A stretch of 64,000 nt of DNA, from NCBI GenBank assembly GCA_963816785.1, contig CAWFLL010000002.1, positions 62,001 through 126,000 on the forward strand, read 5' to 3'. The notes below the pieces were generated by a model. That model searched no databases. It was not told the origin of the DNA and was given only the letters and a program-made list of their open reading frames with translations. This document shows positions 34,194-42,682 of the stretch, piece by piece. The first letter of the stretch is position 1; each line of letters begins with the position of its first letter. Both the position numbers and the translations under genes were made by a program. This DNA comes from VRUE01 sp963816785. GTDB taxonomy: Bacteria > Actinomycetota > Thermoleophilia > Solirubrobacterales > 70-9.

Positions 34194-34865
34194 ATGGGGG
34201 TCGACCCGGCACGATCGGACCTCGGTTGGGAGCCGGCGCCCGATCCGGGCTGGGTGGCCCCGCATGTCGCCGCAGAGTTCCCCGGCCTCGGCATCGCATC
34301 GATCGAGGTCGACGGCCGGCCGGGCCGAAGCTCCGAGACGGTGCGCCGCCGTCTCCGCGACATCTCCGACCGCTTCTACGGCGCGCACGCGATCCGGATG
34401 CGCGAACGGCCGATCCCCTGGGCATACCGCGCCTTCTTCCGCCAGATCGGCCTCGACCCCGATCGCACCCGGACCCCGGTCGAGGAGCTGGCGCTGGAGC
34501 GGCTCCGCGACGGCGCCTTCAAGGCCCGCGGCCTGCCCGCCGACGCCCTCACGATCGCCACCGTCGAGACCGGCGTCGCGTTGCGCGTATTCGACGCCGA
34601 GCAGCTCCACGGGAAGCTCTGCATCCGCGACTCGGCGCCTGGCGAGGTGCTCGCCGGGCGGCCGGGAGAGCTGCGCCAGGGGACCCTGGTGATCGCCGAC
34701 GAGCGCTCCCCGGCCGGCCTGCTGTTCGGCGCCACCGCCGATGGCTGCGCCGTCACCCCCGCGACGCGGCGGATCACGATCGTTGCGGTCCAGGTCAACG
34801 GGGTGCCCCAGATTGCCGTCGACGAGGCTCTCTGGATGACCGCGGCGACGCTCGAGTCGGCCTAG
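34194..34865 (+). CDS. B3/B4 domain protein (Phe-tRNA synthetase beta-like)
   Basis: This 223-residue protein starts at ATG 34194 after a strong GGAAGGAGG. Its sequence (IPWAYRAFFRQIGLDPDRTRTP near the centre) matches the stand-alone B3/B4 tRNA-binding/editing-like domain of PheRS beta (COG3382). Members are thought to edit or bind mischarged tRNA, or to act on free substrates, but are poorly characterised. It begins 1 nt after the redoxin-like gene's stop. A probable -10 box (TACACT 34925-34930) for the next gene marks the end of this transcription unit. Confidence 0.7.
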   Translation: MGVDPARSDLGWEPAPDPGWVAPHVAAEFPGLGIASIEVDGRPGRSSETVRRRLRDISDRFYGAHAIRMRERPIPWAYRAFFRQIGLDPDRTRTPVEELALERLRDGAFKARGLPADALTIATVETGVALRVFDAEQLHGKLCIRDSAPGEVLAGRPGELRQGTLVIADERSPAGLLFGATADGCAVTPATRRITIVAVQVNGVPQIAVDEALWMTAATLESA

Positions 34866-34942
34866 GGCCTGGGGCTGCGCCACCGCGCTTAACGAAGCCA
34901 CCGCATCGCCGCTCGTGCAGTCATCTACACTCGATTCGGGTT

Positions 34943-35452
34943 ATGCCGGATCTGCTTTACCGAGACAACCGGGCTGAGCCTCTTGTCGGCGGGGACGAAC
35001 TTCTCGCGCGCGCCGAGCTGAGGCGCCAGATCGGACGCCTCGAGCGGCAGCTCGGCGGGCTTGTCGCCGAGGCATTCCCGCGCTTCCGGATCGACGCCGG
35101 CGTGCCGGCCGCGGCGAGGGAGCCACGAGCGCTCGACCTCGGCGAGCTTGAGTCGGTGCGCGACGCCCTCGCCACCCAGGTCGCCGAGGGGCAGCGCCAG
35201 CTCGAGGAGCGCGCTGCGCTCGAGACTTCGAACCGGGAGCTGCTCGAGCGGATGCTGGCCGCCCCGGCTGACCACAAGTGGCTGCGGATCTCCCGCGCCG
35301 ACCTCGGCGAACCCGGCTGTGGACAATGGCATTCCCGTCCACGTTTCGGCCCACTCGGGATGCTGATGGGCTGGTGGCGCGTCAGGATCTCGTCCGGATG
35401 CCCGTTATCCGGACGGCTTGCGGCCGTTGAGCAGGCAGCCGAAGACCACTGA
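34943..35452 (+). CDS. Hypothetical protein with coiled coil and C-terminal Trp-rich motif
   Basis: This 169-residue protein starts at ATG 34943, about 12 nt after TACACT, so it may be leaderless. Residues ~20-100 are charged and helical (two predicted coiled-coil segments, with RRQIGRLERQLG and VAEGQRQLEERAALE). The C-terminal part has a compact motif: KWLRISRADLGEPGCG then GPLGMLMGWWRVRISSGCPL. No family name recognised. Its 3' end overlaps the start of the next gene by about 26 nt. Confidence 0.65.
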   Translation: MPDLLYRDNRAEPLVGGDELLARAELRRQIGRLERQLGGLVAEAFPRFRIDAGVPAAAREPRALDLGELESVRDALATQVAEGQRQLEERAALETSNRELLERMLAAPADHKWLRISRADLGEPGCGQWHSRPRFGPLGMLMGWWRVRISSGCPLSGRLAAVEQAAEDH

Positions 35453-35828
35453 GGAGCGGCCGCCGGCGCCGTGGGGTGCGTTCCCACTGGCCGAGCTGAC
35501 CGTCCTCGCGGGGATCGTGATGCTCGTAATCGGGTTCGTCGGGGGCAACACGACGGTCCTCGGCGTCGGCATCGTGCTCGGGGCGCTGGGCGGGCTCGAG
35601 GTGTCCGCGCGCGAGCATTTCGCCGGATACCGGTCGCACTCGACCCTCCTCGCCGGGGTCGTCTTCGTCCTGGTCACCGGTGCACTGATCTACCTCAGCG
35701 AGCTGATGCCGGCGATCTGCGTGGGGATCGGCGCCGCCGCCTTCGCCGCCGCCTTCCTCGCCCTGCGGGCCGCATTCCGCCGCGCCTCGGGCGGCCTCTC
35801 CTATCGTGTCGGCGGCCTCCGCGGCTGA
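35427..35828 (+). CDS. Small integral membrane protein
   Basis: The reading gives 133 residues from TTG 35427 (another TTG at 35418). After a polar N-terminus there are about four hydrophobic helices (LTVLAGIVMLVIGFVGG, VLGVGIVLGALGG, LLAGVVFVLVTGALIYL, ICVGIGAAAFAAAFLAL). No recognised family. The start overlaps the preceding gene, which suggests coupling. It converges with the mIHF gene, 6 nt apart. Confidence 0.6.
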   Translation: MSRQPKTTEERPPAPWGAFPLAELTVLAGIVMLVIGFVGGNTTVLGVGIVLGALGGLEVSAREHFAGYRSHSTLLAGVVFVLVTGALIYLSELMPAICVGIGAAAFAAAFLALRAAFRRASGGLSYRVGGLRG

Positions 35829-35834
35829 CGCCGG

Positions 35835-36200
35835 TCAGACGAACAGCGAGTCGCAGTCGCGCGGGGCCGATTTCGCCATCAGGGCGCCGGCGAGCAGCGA
35901 GCGCTGGCGGGCGGTGAGCGTTCCGAGCCTCTTGTTCTCGTTCATCGCCAGGGCCTGCAGGAACTTGCGGGAGCGGGTGCGGCCCCAGCGCCGCTGGCTA
36001 GTCAGCAGCTCGGCCAGGGTCATGCTCTCGGTCTCCCAGGGGGACTCCTCGATGACCCCCGCGACGTCGACATCTCCACGGGCGATCGAGCGCTTCAGCT
36101 CGGCTCTCGCAAGTCGAACCCGGTTGGCGCGAGCAAGTGCCTGCATGTGCTGAGGAGCGGAAGCGGTCGTCGAAGCAGGGGCTATCGAAGCAGTGGTCAC
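35835..36200 (-). CDS. mihF: Integration host factor, actinobacterial type (mIHF)
   Basis: This 121-residue protein matches the actinobacterial IHF family: LARANRVRLARAELKRSIARG, then PWETESMTLAELLTSQRRWG, then TRSRKFLQALAMNENKRLGTL and TARQRSLLAG. The fold is a helix-two-turn-helix that binds DNA with little sequence preference and bends it. It is a core nucleoid protein in mycobacteria and streptomycetes. The first ~17 residues (Ala/Thr/Ser) are a variable lead. The long upstream region (36201-36451) probably carries its promoter. Confidence 0.88.
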   Translation of the reverse strand: MTTASIAPASTTASAPQHMQALARANRVRLARAELKRSIARGDVDVAGVIEESPWETESMTLAELLTSQRRWGRTRSRKFLQALAMNENKRLGTLTARQRSLLAGALMAKSAPRDCDSLFV

Positions 36201-36451
36201 AAGGACTCCTTCCCTGAAGGTTCTGAAACTGGGGTATCTCCCGCGCCCAGCCCGGCCCCGCGCCTTCGCCAGTCGCGTCGAGTTCTCCTCCTCCGCCGCC
36301 TCCCTGCCCCGGGAAGCAGCGGCGAGGAGGGCAAGCTAGTGCGCGTGGCGGTGAGCGTCAACCCAGGTTCAACGAAGTGGCGCCGAGTCGTTCGCTAAGA
36401 GCATCATTTTCTCGGCGCGCCAGATTTGTCCGATTCTGGACAAGGGCGAAA
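36201..36451. other. Intergenic region upstream of mIHF and downstream of the alpha-oxoamine synthase
   Basis: About 250 bp between the 5' end of mihF and the 3' end of the oxoamine synthase gene. It should hold the mihF promoter and the synthase terminator. CTTCCCTGAAGG (36208-36219) is a palindrome close to the mihF start. No coding or RNA gene is evident. Confidence 0.4.
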
Positions 36452-37711
36452 CTACCCCGACCGGGGTAGGTCCGGGAACTGCTCGATCACCCGGGCGATC
36501 GTCTCGAGGGCGTCGTCGAGGTGCTCGGTCTCGTGGGTCGCCATCAGGCTGGTCCGGAGCAGGGCGCCGCCGGGGGGGACTGCGGGGTGGATCGCGACGT
36601 TGGTGTAGACGCCGTCGTCGAAGAGGGCCTTCCAGAGCAGCACCGCCTGCCAGTCGTCGCCGACGATCACCGGCACGACCGGGGTCGTCACCACCGACCC
36701 GTCGGCCAGGGACCCCGGTTCGACGACGCGCAGGCCCAGCGAGCGGAGCCCCTCCCGCAGGTACTCGGCATTGGCCAGCAGCTTCTCGAACAGGGCCGGG
36801 CCCTCGCTGCGGATCACCCGCAGCGCGGCCAGCGCGGCGCCGACTGCCGCCGGGACCGCGGAGGCGCTGAAGATGAAGGAGCGCGACGCGATCCGCAGGT
36901 ACTCGATCACGTCCGCCGGTCCCGCGATGAAGCCGCCGCAGGAGGCGAGGCTCTTGGAGAAGGTGCCCATCCTCAGGTCGACCTCCTCCTCGAGGCCGAA
37001 CAGCTCGCAGGCGCCCGCTCCCCGCCGGCCGAGCACGCCGGCGCCGTGCGCCTCGTCGACCAGCAGCCGGGCGCCGAAACCCCTGCAGAGCTCGACCGTC
37101 CGCGGCAGGTCGCAGACATCGCCCTCCATCGAGAAGACTCCGTCGACGACGACGAGGACGCCGCCGCCGTCCTCGGCGGCTCGCCCCAGCATCTTCTCCA
37201 GCTTGTCCATCCGGTTGTGGCGGAAGGGGCGCAGCTTGGCGCCGGAGAGGCGGCAGCCGTCGAGGATCGAGGCGTGGTCGCCGGAGTCACAGATCACCGT
37301 GTCGCCCGGCTCGAGGATCGAGCCGATGCAGCCGACGTTGGCCTGGTACCCGGTGGTGTAGACGATCGCGTCCTCCTCGCCCATCCATTCCGCCAGCTCG
37401 CGCTCCAGCTCCAGGTGCAGCGGCGTCGTCCCATTCAGCAGCCGCGAGCCGGTGACTCCGGTCCCGAAGGCCTCGAGGGCGTCGCGGGCACCCTGCTTGA
37501 CCCGTTCGTCGCCCGTCAGGCCGAGGTAGTTGTTGGAGCCGAGCATGATCTTCTCGCGGCCCTCCATCTCGACGACCGGGCCCGCCGCCGAGGTGAGGAG
37601 CCGGAAATACGGGAGCAGGTTGTGCTCCTTCGCGGCTTCGAGCTGCTCGAGCCGGTCGTGGCTGCGGGCCTTCTCGAAGACGTCGACCGGCGTCCTCGCG
37701 AGATCGCTCAT
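36452..37711 (-). CDS. Alpha-oxoamine synthase (KBL/BioF/serine palmitoyltransferase-like)
   Basis: This 419-residue PLP enzyme has NNYLGLTGDERV, GTGVTGSRLLNGT, FSMEGDVCDLP, LLVDEAHGAGVLG and the Schiff-base Lys in MGTFSKSLASCGG. These enzymes condense an amino acid with an acyl-CoA or acyl-ACP (glycine C-acetyltransferase, BioF, ALA synthase or serine palmitoyltransferase). The sequence alone does not decide which. Its neighbour, a GNAT-like protein that starts 25 nt away on the other strand, resembles bacterial ceramide synthase, which makes serine palmitoyltransferase a real option. The start is ATG 37711; a longer upstream frame overlapping the neighbour was rejected. Confidence 0.9.
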   Translation of the reverse strand: MSDLARTPVDVFEKARSHDRLEQLEAAKEHNLLPYFRLLTSAAGPVVEMEGREKIMLGSNNYLGLTGDERVKQGARDALEAFGTGVTGSRLLNGTTPLHLELERELAEWMGEEDAIVYTTGYQANVGCIGSILEPGDTVICDSGDHASILDGCRLSGAKLRPFRHNRMDKLEKMLGRAAEDGGGVLVVVDGVFSMEGDVCDLPRTVELCRGFGARLLVDEAHGAGVLGRRGAGACELFGLEEEVDLRMGTFSKSLASCGGFIAGPADVIEYLRIASRSFIFSASAVPAAVGAALAALRVIRSEGPALFEKLLANAEYLREGLRSLGLRVVEPGSLADGSVVTTPVVPVIVGDDWQAVLLWKALFDDGVYTNVAIHPAVPPGGALLRTSLMATHETEHLDDALETIARVIEQFPDLPRSG

Positions 37712-37736
37712 GACGGCAGTGTAGGTTCCCCCGTTG

Positions 37737-38870
37737 ATGGCGGCTGTGTCGATCCGGCCGGTGCGGACCAAGCGCGACCTGAAGCGCTTCGTCAAGGTCC
37801 CGTTTCGCCTCCATCGCGACGATCCGCAGTGGGTGCCGCCGCTGATCCTCGACCGGATGCAGTTCCTCAACCGGCGCAAGAATCCCTACTTCGAGCACGC
37901 CGAGGCGGAGTACTTCATCGCCGAGCGCGATGGCGAGCCGGTGGGCCGGATCACCGCCCAGCTCGACCGCCGCTGGGATACCCACCAGGGCGGCGAGGAC
38001 GGGATGTTCGGCTTCTTCGAGACGATCGACGATCGGGAGGTCGCCGGGGCGCTGCTCAGCGCCGCCGAGGAGTGGCTGCGATCACGCGGCCGCCGCCGGC
38101 TGCTCGGGCCGATGGACTTCACCACCAACGACGAGGTCGGGCTGCTGATCGAGGGCTACGAGCTCCGGCCGATGATCCTGCAGAACTGGCACCCGCCCTT
38201 CTATCGCGACCTCCTCGAGGGCCTCGGCTACGGCAAGGAGATGGACCTCCTGATGTGGCTTCTGGCGCTTGGCGAACTGAAGGAAGGCGACCAGTTCGAC
38301 TCCTCGATCCACGCCGCGGCGGAAAACGCGCTCCGCGAAGAAGGGGTGAGGATCCGCAACATCGACAAGGGCAGGCTCGCGGACGAGATGCGCCGCTTCA
38401 CCGAGGTCTACAACGAGGCCTGGGCCGAGAACTGGGGGTTCGTCCCGCCGACCGATGCCGAGGTCGAGTTCCACGCCAAGATCCTCAAGCAGGTGATCGA
38501 CGAGGACTGGGCGTTCATCGCGGAACGCGAGGGAGAGACGGTCGGCGTCGCCCTGACGCTCCCCGACATCAATCAGGTGCTGGCGAGGATGGGGGGGAGG
38601 CTGCTGCCCCTCGGCTGGCTCAGGTTCCTGCTCGGGAAACGGAAGATCGACCGCGTCCGCGTGTTCGCGCTGGGCGTCAAGCACGACTACCGCCACACCG
38701 GCGTCGCGGCCGGCCTCTACCTGAAGCACCTCGAGGCGGCCAGCCCGGACGGCGTCCCCGCCGGCGAGACGGGCTGGATCCTCGAGACCAACGACGCGAT
38801 GAACCGCGCGATGGAAGGCATGGGCGGGCGGATCGTGAAGCGCTACCGCATCTACGAGAAGGCGCTCTGA
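37737..38870 (+). CDS. GNAT-fold acyltransferase-like protein (bCerS-like candidate)
   Basis: This 377-residue protein opens with IRPVRTKRDLKRFVKVPFRLH and DDPQWVPPLILDR. A central GPMDFTTNDEVGLLIEGY and a C-terminal GNAT acetyl-CoA-type region (VRVFALGVKHDYRHTGVAAGL) follow. This family is widespread as GNAT-like hypothetical proteins. From memory, the bacterial ceramide synthase of Caulobacter is a GNAT-type protein, and this sequence type is my basis for the comparison. It could N-acylate a long-chain base made by the divergent alpha-oxoamine synthase. The assignment is tentative. ATG 37737 is preferred over the adjacent TTG. Confidence 0.7.
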   Translation: MAAVSIRPVRTKRDLKRFVKVPFRLHRDDPQWVPPLILDRMQFLNRRKNPYFEHAEAEYFIAERDGEPVGRITAQLDRRWDTHQGGEDGMFGFFETIDDREVAGALLSAAEEWLRSRGRRRLLGPMDFTTNDEVGLLIEGYELRPMILQNWHPPFYRDLLEGLGYGKEMDLLMWLLALGELKEGDQFDSSIHAAAENALREEGVRIRNIDKGRLADEMRRFTEVYNEAWAENWGFVPPTDAEVEFHAKILKQVIDEDWAFIAEREGETVGVALTLPDINQVLARMGGRLLPLGWLRFLLGKRKIDRVRVFALGVKHDYRHTGVAAGLYLKHLEAASPDGVPAGETGWILETNDAMNRAMEGMGGRIVKRYRIYEKAL

Positions 38871-38943
38871 GGAAAGCCGCAACTTGCGGGCTTCGGGGCC
38901 CGGGCCTCCGAACTCGCCCGCCTGCATCGCTACAGTCGGCTGG

Positions 38944-39261
38944 GTGAACGAGTTTGAAGTACAGGGCGAGGTGCTGGCCGAGGAGGACGTCGAGGCCGGA
39001 GCCGAGCAGCCGGTCCGTGCCCTTGAGGCCTACCCGGAGCCCGCTTCGCCCGTCCTCCGCACCGAGGTGCGCACGGCGGCGATCGCCGCCGCCGGAGGCG
39101 TAATCGCGGGGGCCGCGACGGTAGCGGCGGTCAGGGCCGTCGGCGCCGCCACCTCGCGCGGGGGCGGGCCGCGCCGGCTGCGGCGCCGAAAGGAGCAGCG
39201 GCCCATGAACGTCGTCGCCAGCCGCTCGTTCCTGGTCGACGTTCACCTGCTCGGCCGCTGA
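38944..39261 (+). CDS. Hypothetical single-span membrane protein
   Basis: This 105-residue reading from GTG 38944 has a -10-like TACAGT about 9 nt upstream, so it is probably leaderless. An acidic N-terminal half is followed by one hydrophobic Ala/Gly/Val-rich segment (AAIAAAGGVIAGAATVAAV) and then a very basic stretch (GGGPRRLRRRKEQR). No family recognised. The downstream glycosylase starts 6 nt after its stop, so the two are probably co-transcribed. Confidence 0.55.
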   Translation: MNEFEVQGEVLAEEDVEAGAEQPVRALEAYPEPASPVLRTEVRTAAIAAAGGVIAGAATVAAVRAVGAATSRGGGPRRLRRRKEQRPMNVVASRSFLVDVHLLGR

Positions 39262-39267
39262 GCCCCC

Positions 39268-40311
39268 GTGGCGGCGGCGGTGGAAACGGAGGTGAGGCCC
39301 GCCTCCCCGTTCCGGATGCCGGCCTTCGGCGGAGAGGATCGGGTGATGCGGGTCGGCGGCGGGGTCGCCACCCGCCTCCTCCACGTCGAGGGCAGCCCGG
39401 TTCTGGTCCGGGCCTGGCAGCCGGAGGCGAAGCGGGTGATCGTCCGCGCGGAGCCGGTCGACCCCGGCGCCATTTCCGCGCCCTCCTTCCTCTCGCAGGC
39501 TCCCCTGCGCCATGCCCGTGACCTCGACCTCCGGCTTGCGGTCGAGCGGATGCGCTTCGCGTTGGGGGTCGACGACGACCTGACCGAGTTCTACCGGCGG
39601 TTCCGCCGTGACCCGTTGCTCGGCCCGCTCCTGCGACGGCGCCCGCACCGGCGCCCCCACCGGCGCCCGTGGCCCTGGGAGGCGCTCGCCTGGGCGATCG
39701 TCAAGCAGCTGATCGAGAGCGGCCGGGCCGCTGGGATCCAGCGCCGTATCGTCGGTCGCTGGGGCCGGCGGCTGGGCTGTGAGCGCGGAGCGAGCAAGCA
39801 AGCATCTCTGGTTCTATGCGCCGCGAGCGAAGCGCGACGCATTGGCTGTGAGCGCGGAGCGAGCAAGCAAGCATCTCTGGTTCTATGCGCCGCGAGCGAA
39901 GCGCGACGCATTGGCTGTGAGCGGGGAGCGCTGCGCGACGTCCCGGGACCGGCGACGATCGCCGGCAGGGCGCCGGCGGAACTGGAGTCGATGGGGCTCT
40001 CCGCGGGTCGCTCGCTCGCCCTGCGGGCGGTTGCCGGCGATATCGCGACCGGCCGCTGCGACCCCGCCGAGCCCGGCGCCGACGCGCGCCTGCTGCGCGT
40101 CCCCGAGATCGGCCCCTGGACCGTGCAGTGCCTCGGCCTCCACGGCAGGGGGGACTTCGACTCCCTTCCGGCCGGTGACCTGATGTACCTGAAGCTGGTC
40201 GGCCGGCTCGCCCGTCTCGGCCGGCGCGCGACCGTCGAGGAGGTCGAGGAGTTCTACGCGCCGTACGCGCCATTCCGCGGTCTTGCCGGGTCGTGGACGA
40301 GCGGCCTCTAA
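39268..40311 (+). CDS. AlkA/HhH-GPD DNA glycosylase with in-frame inserted repeats
   Basis: The product has 347 residues. The N-terminal region (SPFRMPAFGGED ... RLLHVEG) and the HhH-GPD part (LAWAIVKQLIESGRAA ... LLRVPEIGPWTVQCLGLHGRGDFDSLPAGDLMYLKL) match AlkA-type 3-methyladenine glycosylases. The helix-hairpin-helix ends in the catalytic Asp of the LPAGDLMYLK segment. Between GRWGRRLG and LRDVPGPATIAG two tandem 69-bp mini-ORF elements plus a partial third have been inserted, adding about 50 residues (GCERGASKQASLVLCAASEARRI twice). The insertion keeps the frame, so the enzyme may still fold around a loop. The start is GTG 39268. Confidence 0.82.
   Translation: MAAAVETEVRPASPFRMPAFGGEDRVMRVGGGVATRLLHVEGSPVLVRAWQPEAKRVIVRAEPVDPGAISAPSFLSQAPLRHARDLDLRLAVERMRFALGVDDDLTEFYRRFRRDPLLGPLLRRRPHRRPHRRPWPWEALAWAIVKQLIESGRAAGIQRRIVGRWGRRLGCERGASKQASLVLCAASEARRIGCERGASKQASLVLCAASEARRIGCERGALRDVPGPATIAGRAPAELESMGLSAGRSLALRAVAGDIATGRCDPAEPGADARLLRVPEIGPWTVQCLGLHGRGDFDSLPAGDLMYLKLVGRLARLGRRATVEEVEEFYAPYAPFRGLAGSWTSGL
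39779..39931 (+). repeat. Two exact tandem copies (69 bp) of the mini-ORF element plus partial third
   Basis: Copies at 39779-39847 and 39848-39916 are identical; a 15-bp third start follows (39917-39931). Each begins GTGAGCGCGGAGCGAGC and ends AGCGAAGCGCGACGCATTGG. In the mini-ORF frame each encodes SAERASKHLWFYAPRAKR plus DALAV. In the host gene's frame it reads as a different 23-residue repeat. Confidence 0.9.
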
Positions 40312-40384
40312 AAGGCTGATCCAGGCATCGATCTCAGGCGCCCCGGCATCAAGCCAGCGGCCCCTTTTTGCCGATACTCACTAT

Positions 40385-42682
40385 ATGGACCGTGAGTCGG
40401 CGAGAAAGCAATGGCCGGACGATCGGGTAAACGAGTTTCTCGATCAGATCTCCGAGGCGGGGGAGGATTACCGCCGCCTCGTCGAGCGGCTGCCGGCGAT
40501 CGTCTACGCCTGCGAGCTCGGCGAGAACGGCCGCTGGCGCTATGTCAGCCCACAGATCGAGGAGATCCTCGGCTACACCCCGGAGGAGTGGGTCGCCGAC
40601 CCCGGGCTCTGGGCGCGCCAGCTCCATCCCGATGACCGTGAGCGCGCGCTCGCCCAGGAGGCGGAGGAAGCCGCGCGCAAGCCCCGCAACGGGCGGCCGA
40701 TCGACTACCGGATGTTCACCCGCGAGGGCGAGGTCGTCTGGATCCTCGACGAGGCGGTGCTGGAACCGGACAGCGACGGCATCCCGGTCTGGCACGGCGT
40801 GCTCTACGACATCACCGAGCGCAAGATCGCCGAGGAGGACCTGCGCCGGGCGGTCGCCCAGCAGGCGACCGTGGCCCGGCTCTCGAGCCACGCCCTCCAG
40901 CACGGGGAGTCCGACGCCCTGATGGAGGAGGCGGTGGCGCTGATGGTGGCGATCGACGGCATCGACAGCGCCTGCATCTGGGAGGTCGCCCGCGACGGCC
41001 GCCGCCTGCGGATGCTTGCCGGGGCGGAGATCCAGGGCACCGACGGCAGCCGCCGGGCCTCGGCAGCCCGCAATTCCCACGCCGGGGCGGCTCTCGAGTC
41101 GGGCCTGCACGTGATCGTCGACGACTGGGAGGCTGAGCGGCGCTTCTCGATGCCGCCCGCCCTTCGCGTGATGGGGGTGCGAAGCAGCCTCGCCGTCCCG
41201 ATCGACGGCCGCGAGAGCCCGTTCGGCGTCCTCGACATCCACTCCCAGGAGCCGAATCGGTTCACCCCCCAGGACGTCCATTTCGCCCAGGCCTCGGCCA
41301 ACGTCCTCGCCGACGCGGTCGAGCGCCACGCGACCGACCGGGCCCTGCGGCACCGCGTCCTCCACGACTCGCTGACCGGCCTCCCTAACCGGACCAGCTT
41401 CGTCCAGTCGCTCGAGGTGGCGCTGCAGCGAGGGGCCGTCGCCGGCACGCCGGTCGGGGTCCTCTTCCTCGACCTCGACAGCTTCAAGCTCGTCAACGAC
41501 AGCATCGGTCACTACGGCGGCGACGAGCTGCTGCGGGCGATCGCTCCCCGGCTGCGATCCCATCTCCGCCCCGGCGACATCGTCGCCCGCTTCGGCGGCG
41601 ACGAGTTCGGGATCCTCATCGACCGCCTCGCCGATGAGGACGAGGCGATCGCGATCGCCACCCGGGTATCCGCCGCGTTCGCGGAGCCCTACTCGATGGG
41701 CGGCACGGAGCATTTCGTCAGCGCCAGCATCGGGATCGCGGTCGGCCGGCCTTCACGCAGCGAGCCGATCAGCGCCGAGTCGCTGATCCGCGACGCCGAC
41801 GCGGCCATGTACCGGGCCAAGGAGCGGGGCCGGGCGCGCTGCGAGCTGTTCGACGCCGAGATGCGGGCGCGGGCCGCACGGCGGCTGGAAGTCGAGCGCG
41901 ATCTACGGGAGGCGCTGACGCAGGAAGAGCTGCAGCTCCACTACCAGCCGCTGGTCGACCTCAGGAACAACGAGATCGTCGCCCTCGAGGCACTGCTCCG
42001 GTGGGAGCACCCGCGGCGCGGGACCCTCGAGCCCGAGGAGTTCGTCTCCGTCGCCGAGGACAGCGGCCTGATCGAGCCGATCGGCCGCTGGGTGGAGGAG
42101 ACCGCATGCAGGCAGGCGGTGGAATGGCATGAGCAGCGCCCCGACCGGCGGCCGCTCGACGTCTCGGTGAACATCTCCGCCCGCCAGATCGCCCACCGCG
42201 ACCTCGCGGACTCGGTCGGCGAGGTCCTCTCCCGCACCGGGCTCGACCCGATCCACCTGCAGCTGGAGGTGACCGAGAGCGTCCTCGTCGAGGAGTCGAC
42301 CACCGCGACCACGACCCTCGAGGCCCTCAGCGAGCTCGGCGTCCGCCTCGTCCTCGACGACTTCGGCACCGGCTACTCCTCACTCGCGTACCTGAGCCGG
42401 TTCCCCTTCGACGCGCTCAAGATCGATCGCTCCTTCATCGAGGGGCTGGGTGTCGAGCAGGAGCGCACGGCGATCGTCGAGGCGATCATCGGGATGGCGC
42501 GGGCCCTCTCGCTCGACGCGATCGCGGTCGGCGTCGAGAGCGAGGTCCAGCTCTCCGAGCTGCGCAGGCTCGGCTGCGACTACGGCCAGGGCCACCTCTT
42601 CTCGCGACCGCTCCCGGCGGAGGACATCACCCGCCTGGTCCGCGACGGCGAGCTCGAGCTACTCGGGAATCCTGCCAGGTAG
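40385..42682 (+). CDS. PAS-GAF-GGDEF-EAL cyclic-di-GMP signalling protein
   Basis: This 765-residue protein starts at ATG 40385. A PAS domain (about 25-150; WRYVSPQIEEILGY, ending WHGVLYDITERK) is followed by a GAF domain (about 165-310), then a GGDEF domain with the intact motif RFGGDEFGIL and substrate-site DLDSFKLVNDSIGH, and an EAL domain with EALLRW, EVTESVLV and DDFGTGYSS. Both catalytic signatures look intact, so it could make and degrade c-di-GMP. The late EAL motif reads GVESE instead of the usual GVETE. No N-terminal membrane segment is seen, so it is probably cytosolic. It converges with and overlaps the transporter substrate-binding gene by 24 nt. Confidence 0.93.
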   Translation: MDRESARKQWPDDRVNEFLDQISEAGEDYRRLVERLPAIVYACELGENGRWRYVSPQIEEILGYTPEEWVADPGLWARQLHPDDRERALAQEAEEAARKPRNGRPIDYRMFTREGEVVWILDEAVLEPDSDGIPVWHGVLYDITERKIAEEDLRRAVAQQATVARLSSHALQHGESDALMEEAVALMVAIDGIDSACIWEVARDGRRLRMLAGAEIQGTDGSRRASAARNSHAGAALESGLHVIVDDWEAERRFSMPPALRVMGVRSSLAVPIDGRESPFGVLDIHSQEPNRFTPQDVHFAQASANVLADAVERHATDRALRHRVLHDSLTGLPNRTSFVQSLEVALQRGAVAGTPVGVLFLDLDSFKLVNDSIGHYGGDELLRAIAPRLRSHLRPGDIVARFGGDEFGILIDRLADEDEAIAIATRVSAAFAEPYSMGGTEHFVSASIGIAVGRPSRSEPISAESLIRDADAAMYRAKERGRARCELFDAEMRARAARRLEVERDLREALTQEELQLHYQPLVDLRNNEIVALEALLRWEHPRRGTLEPEEFVSVAEDSGLIEPIGRWVEETACRQAVEWHEQRPDRRPLDVSVNISARQIAHRDLADSVGEVLSRTGLDPIHLQLEVTESVLVEESTTATTTLEALSELGVRLVLDDFGTGYSSLAYLSRFPFDALKIDRSFIEGLGVEQERTAIVEAIIGMARALSLDAIAVGVESEVQLSELRRLGCDYGQGHLFSRPLPAEDITRLVRDGELELLGNPAR

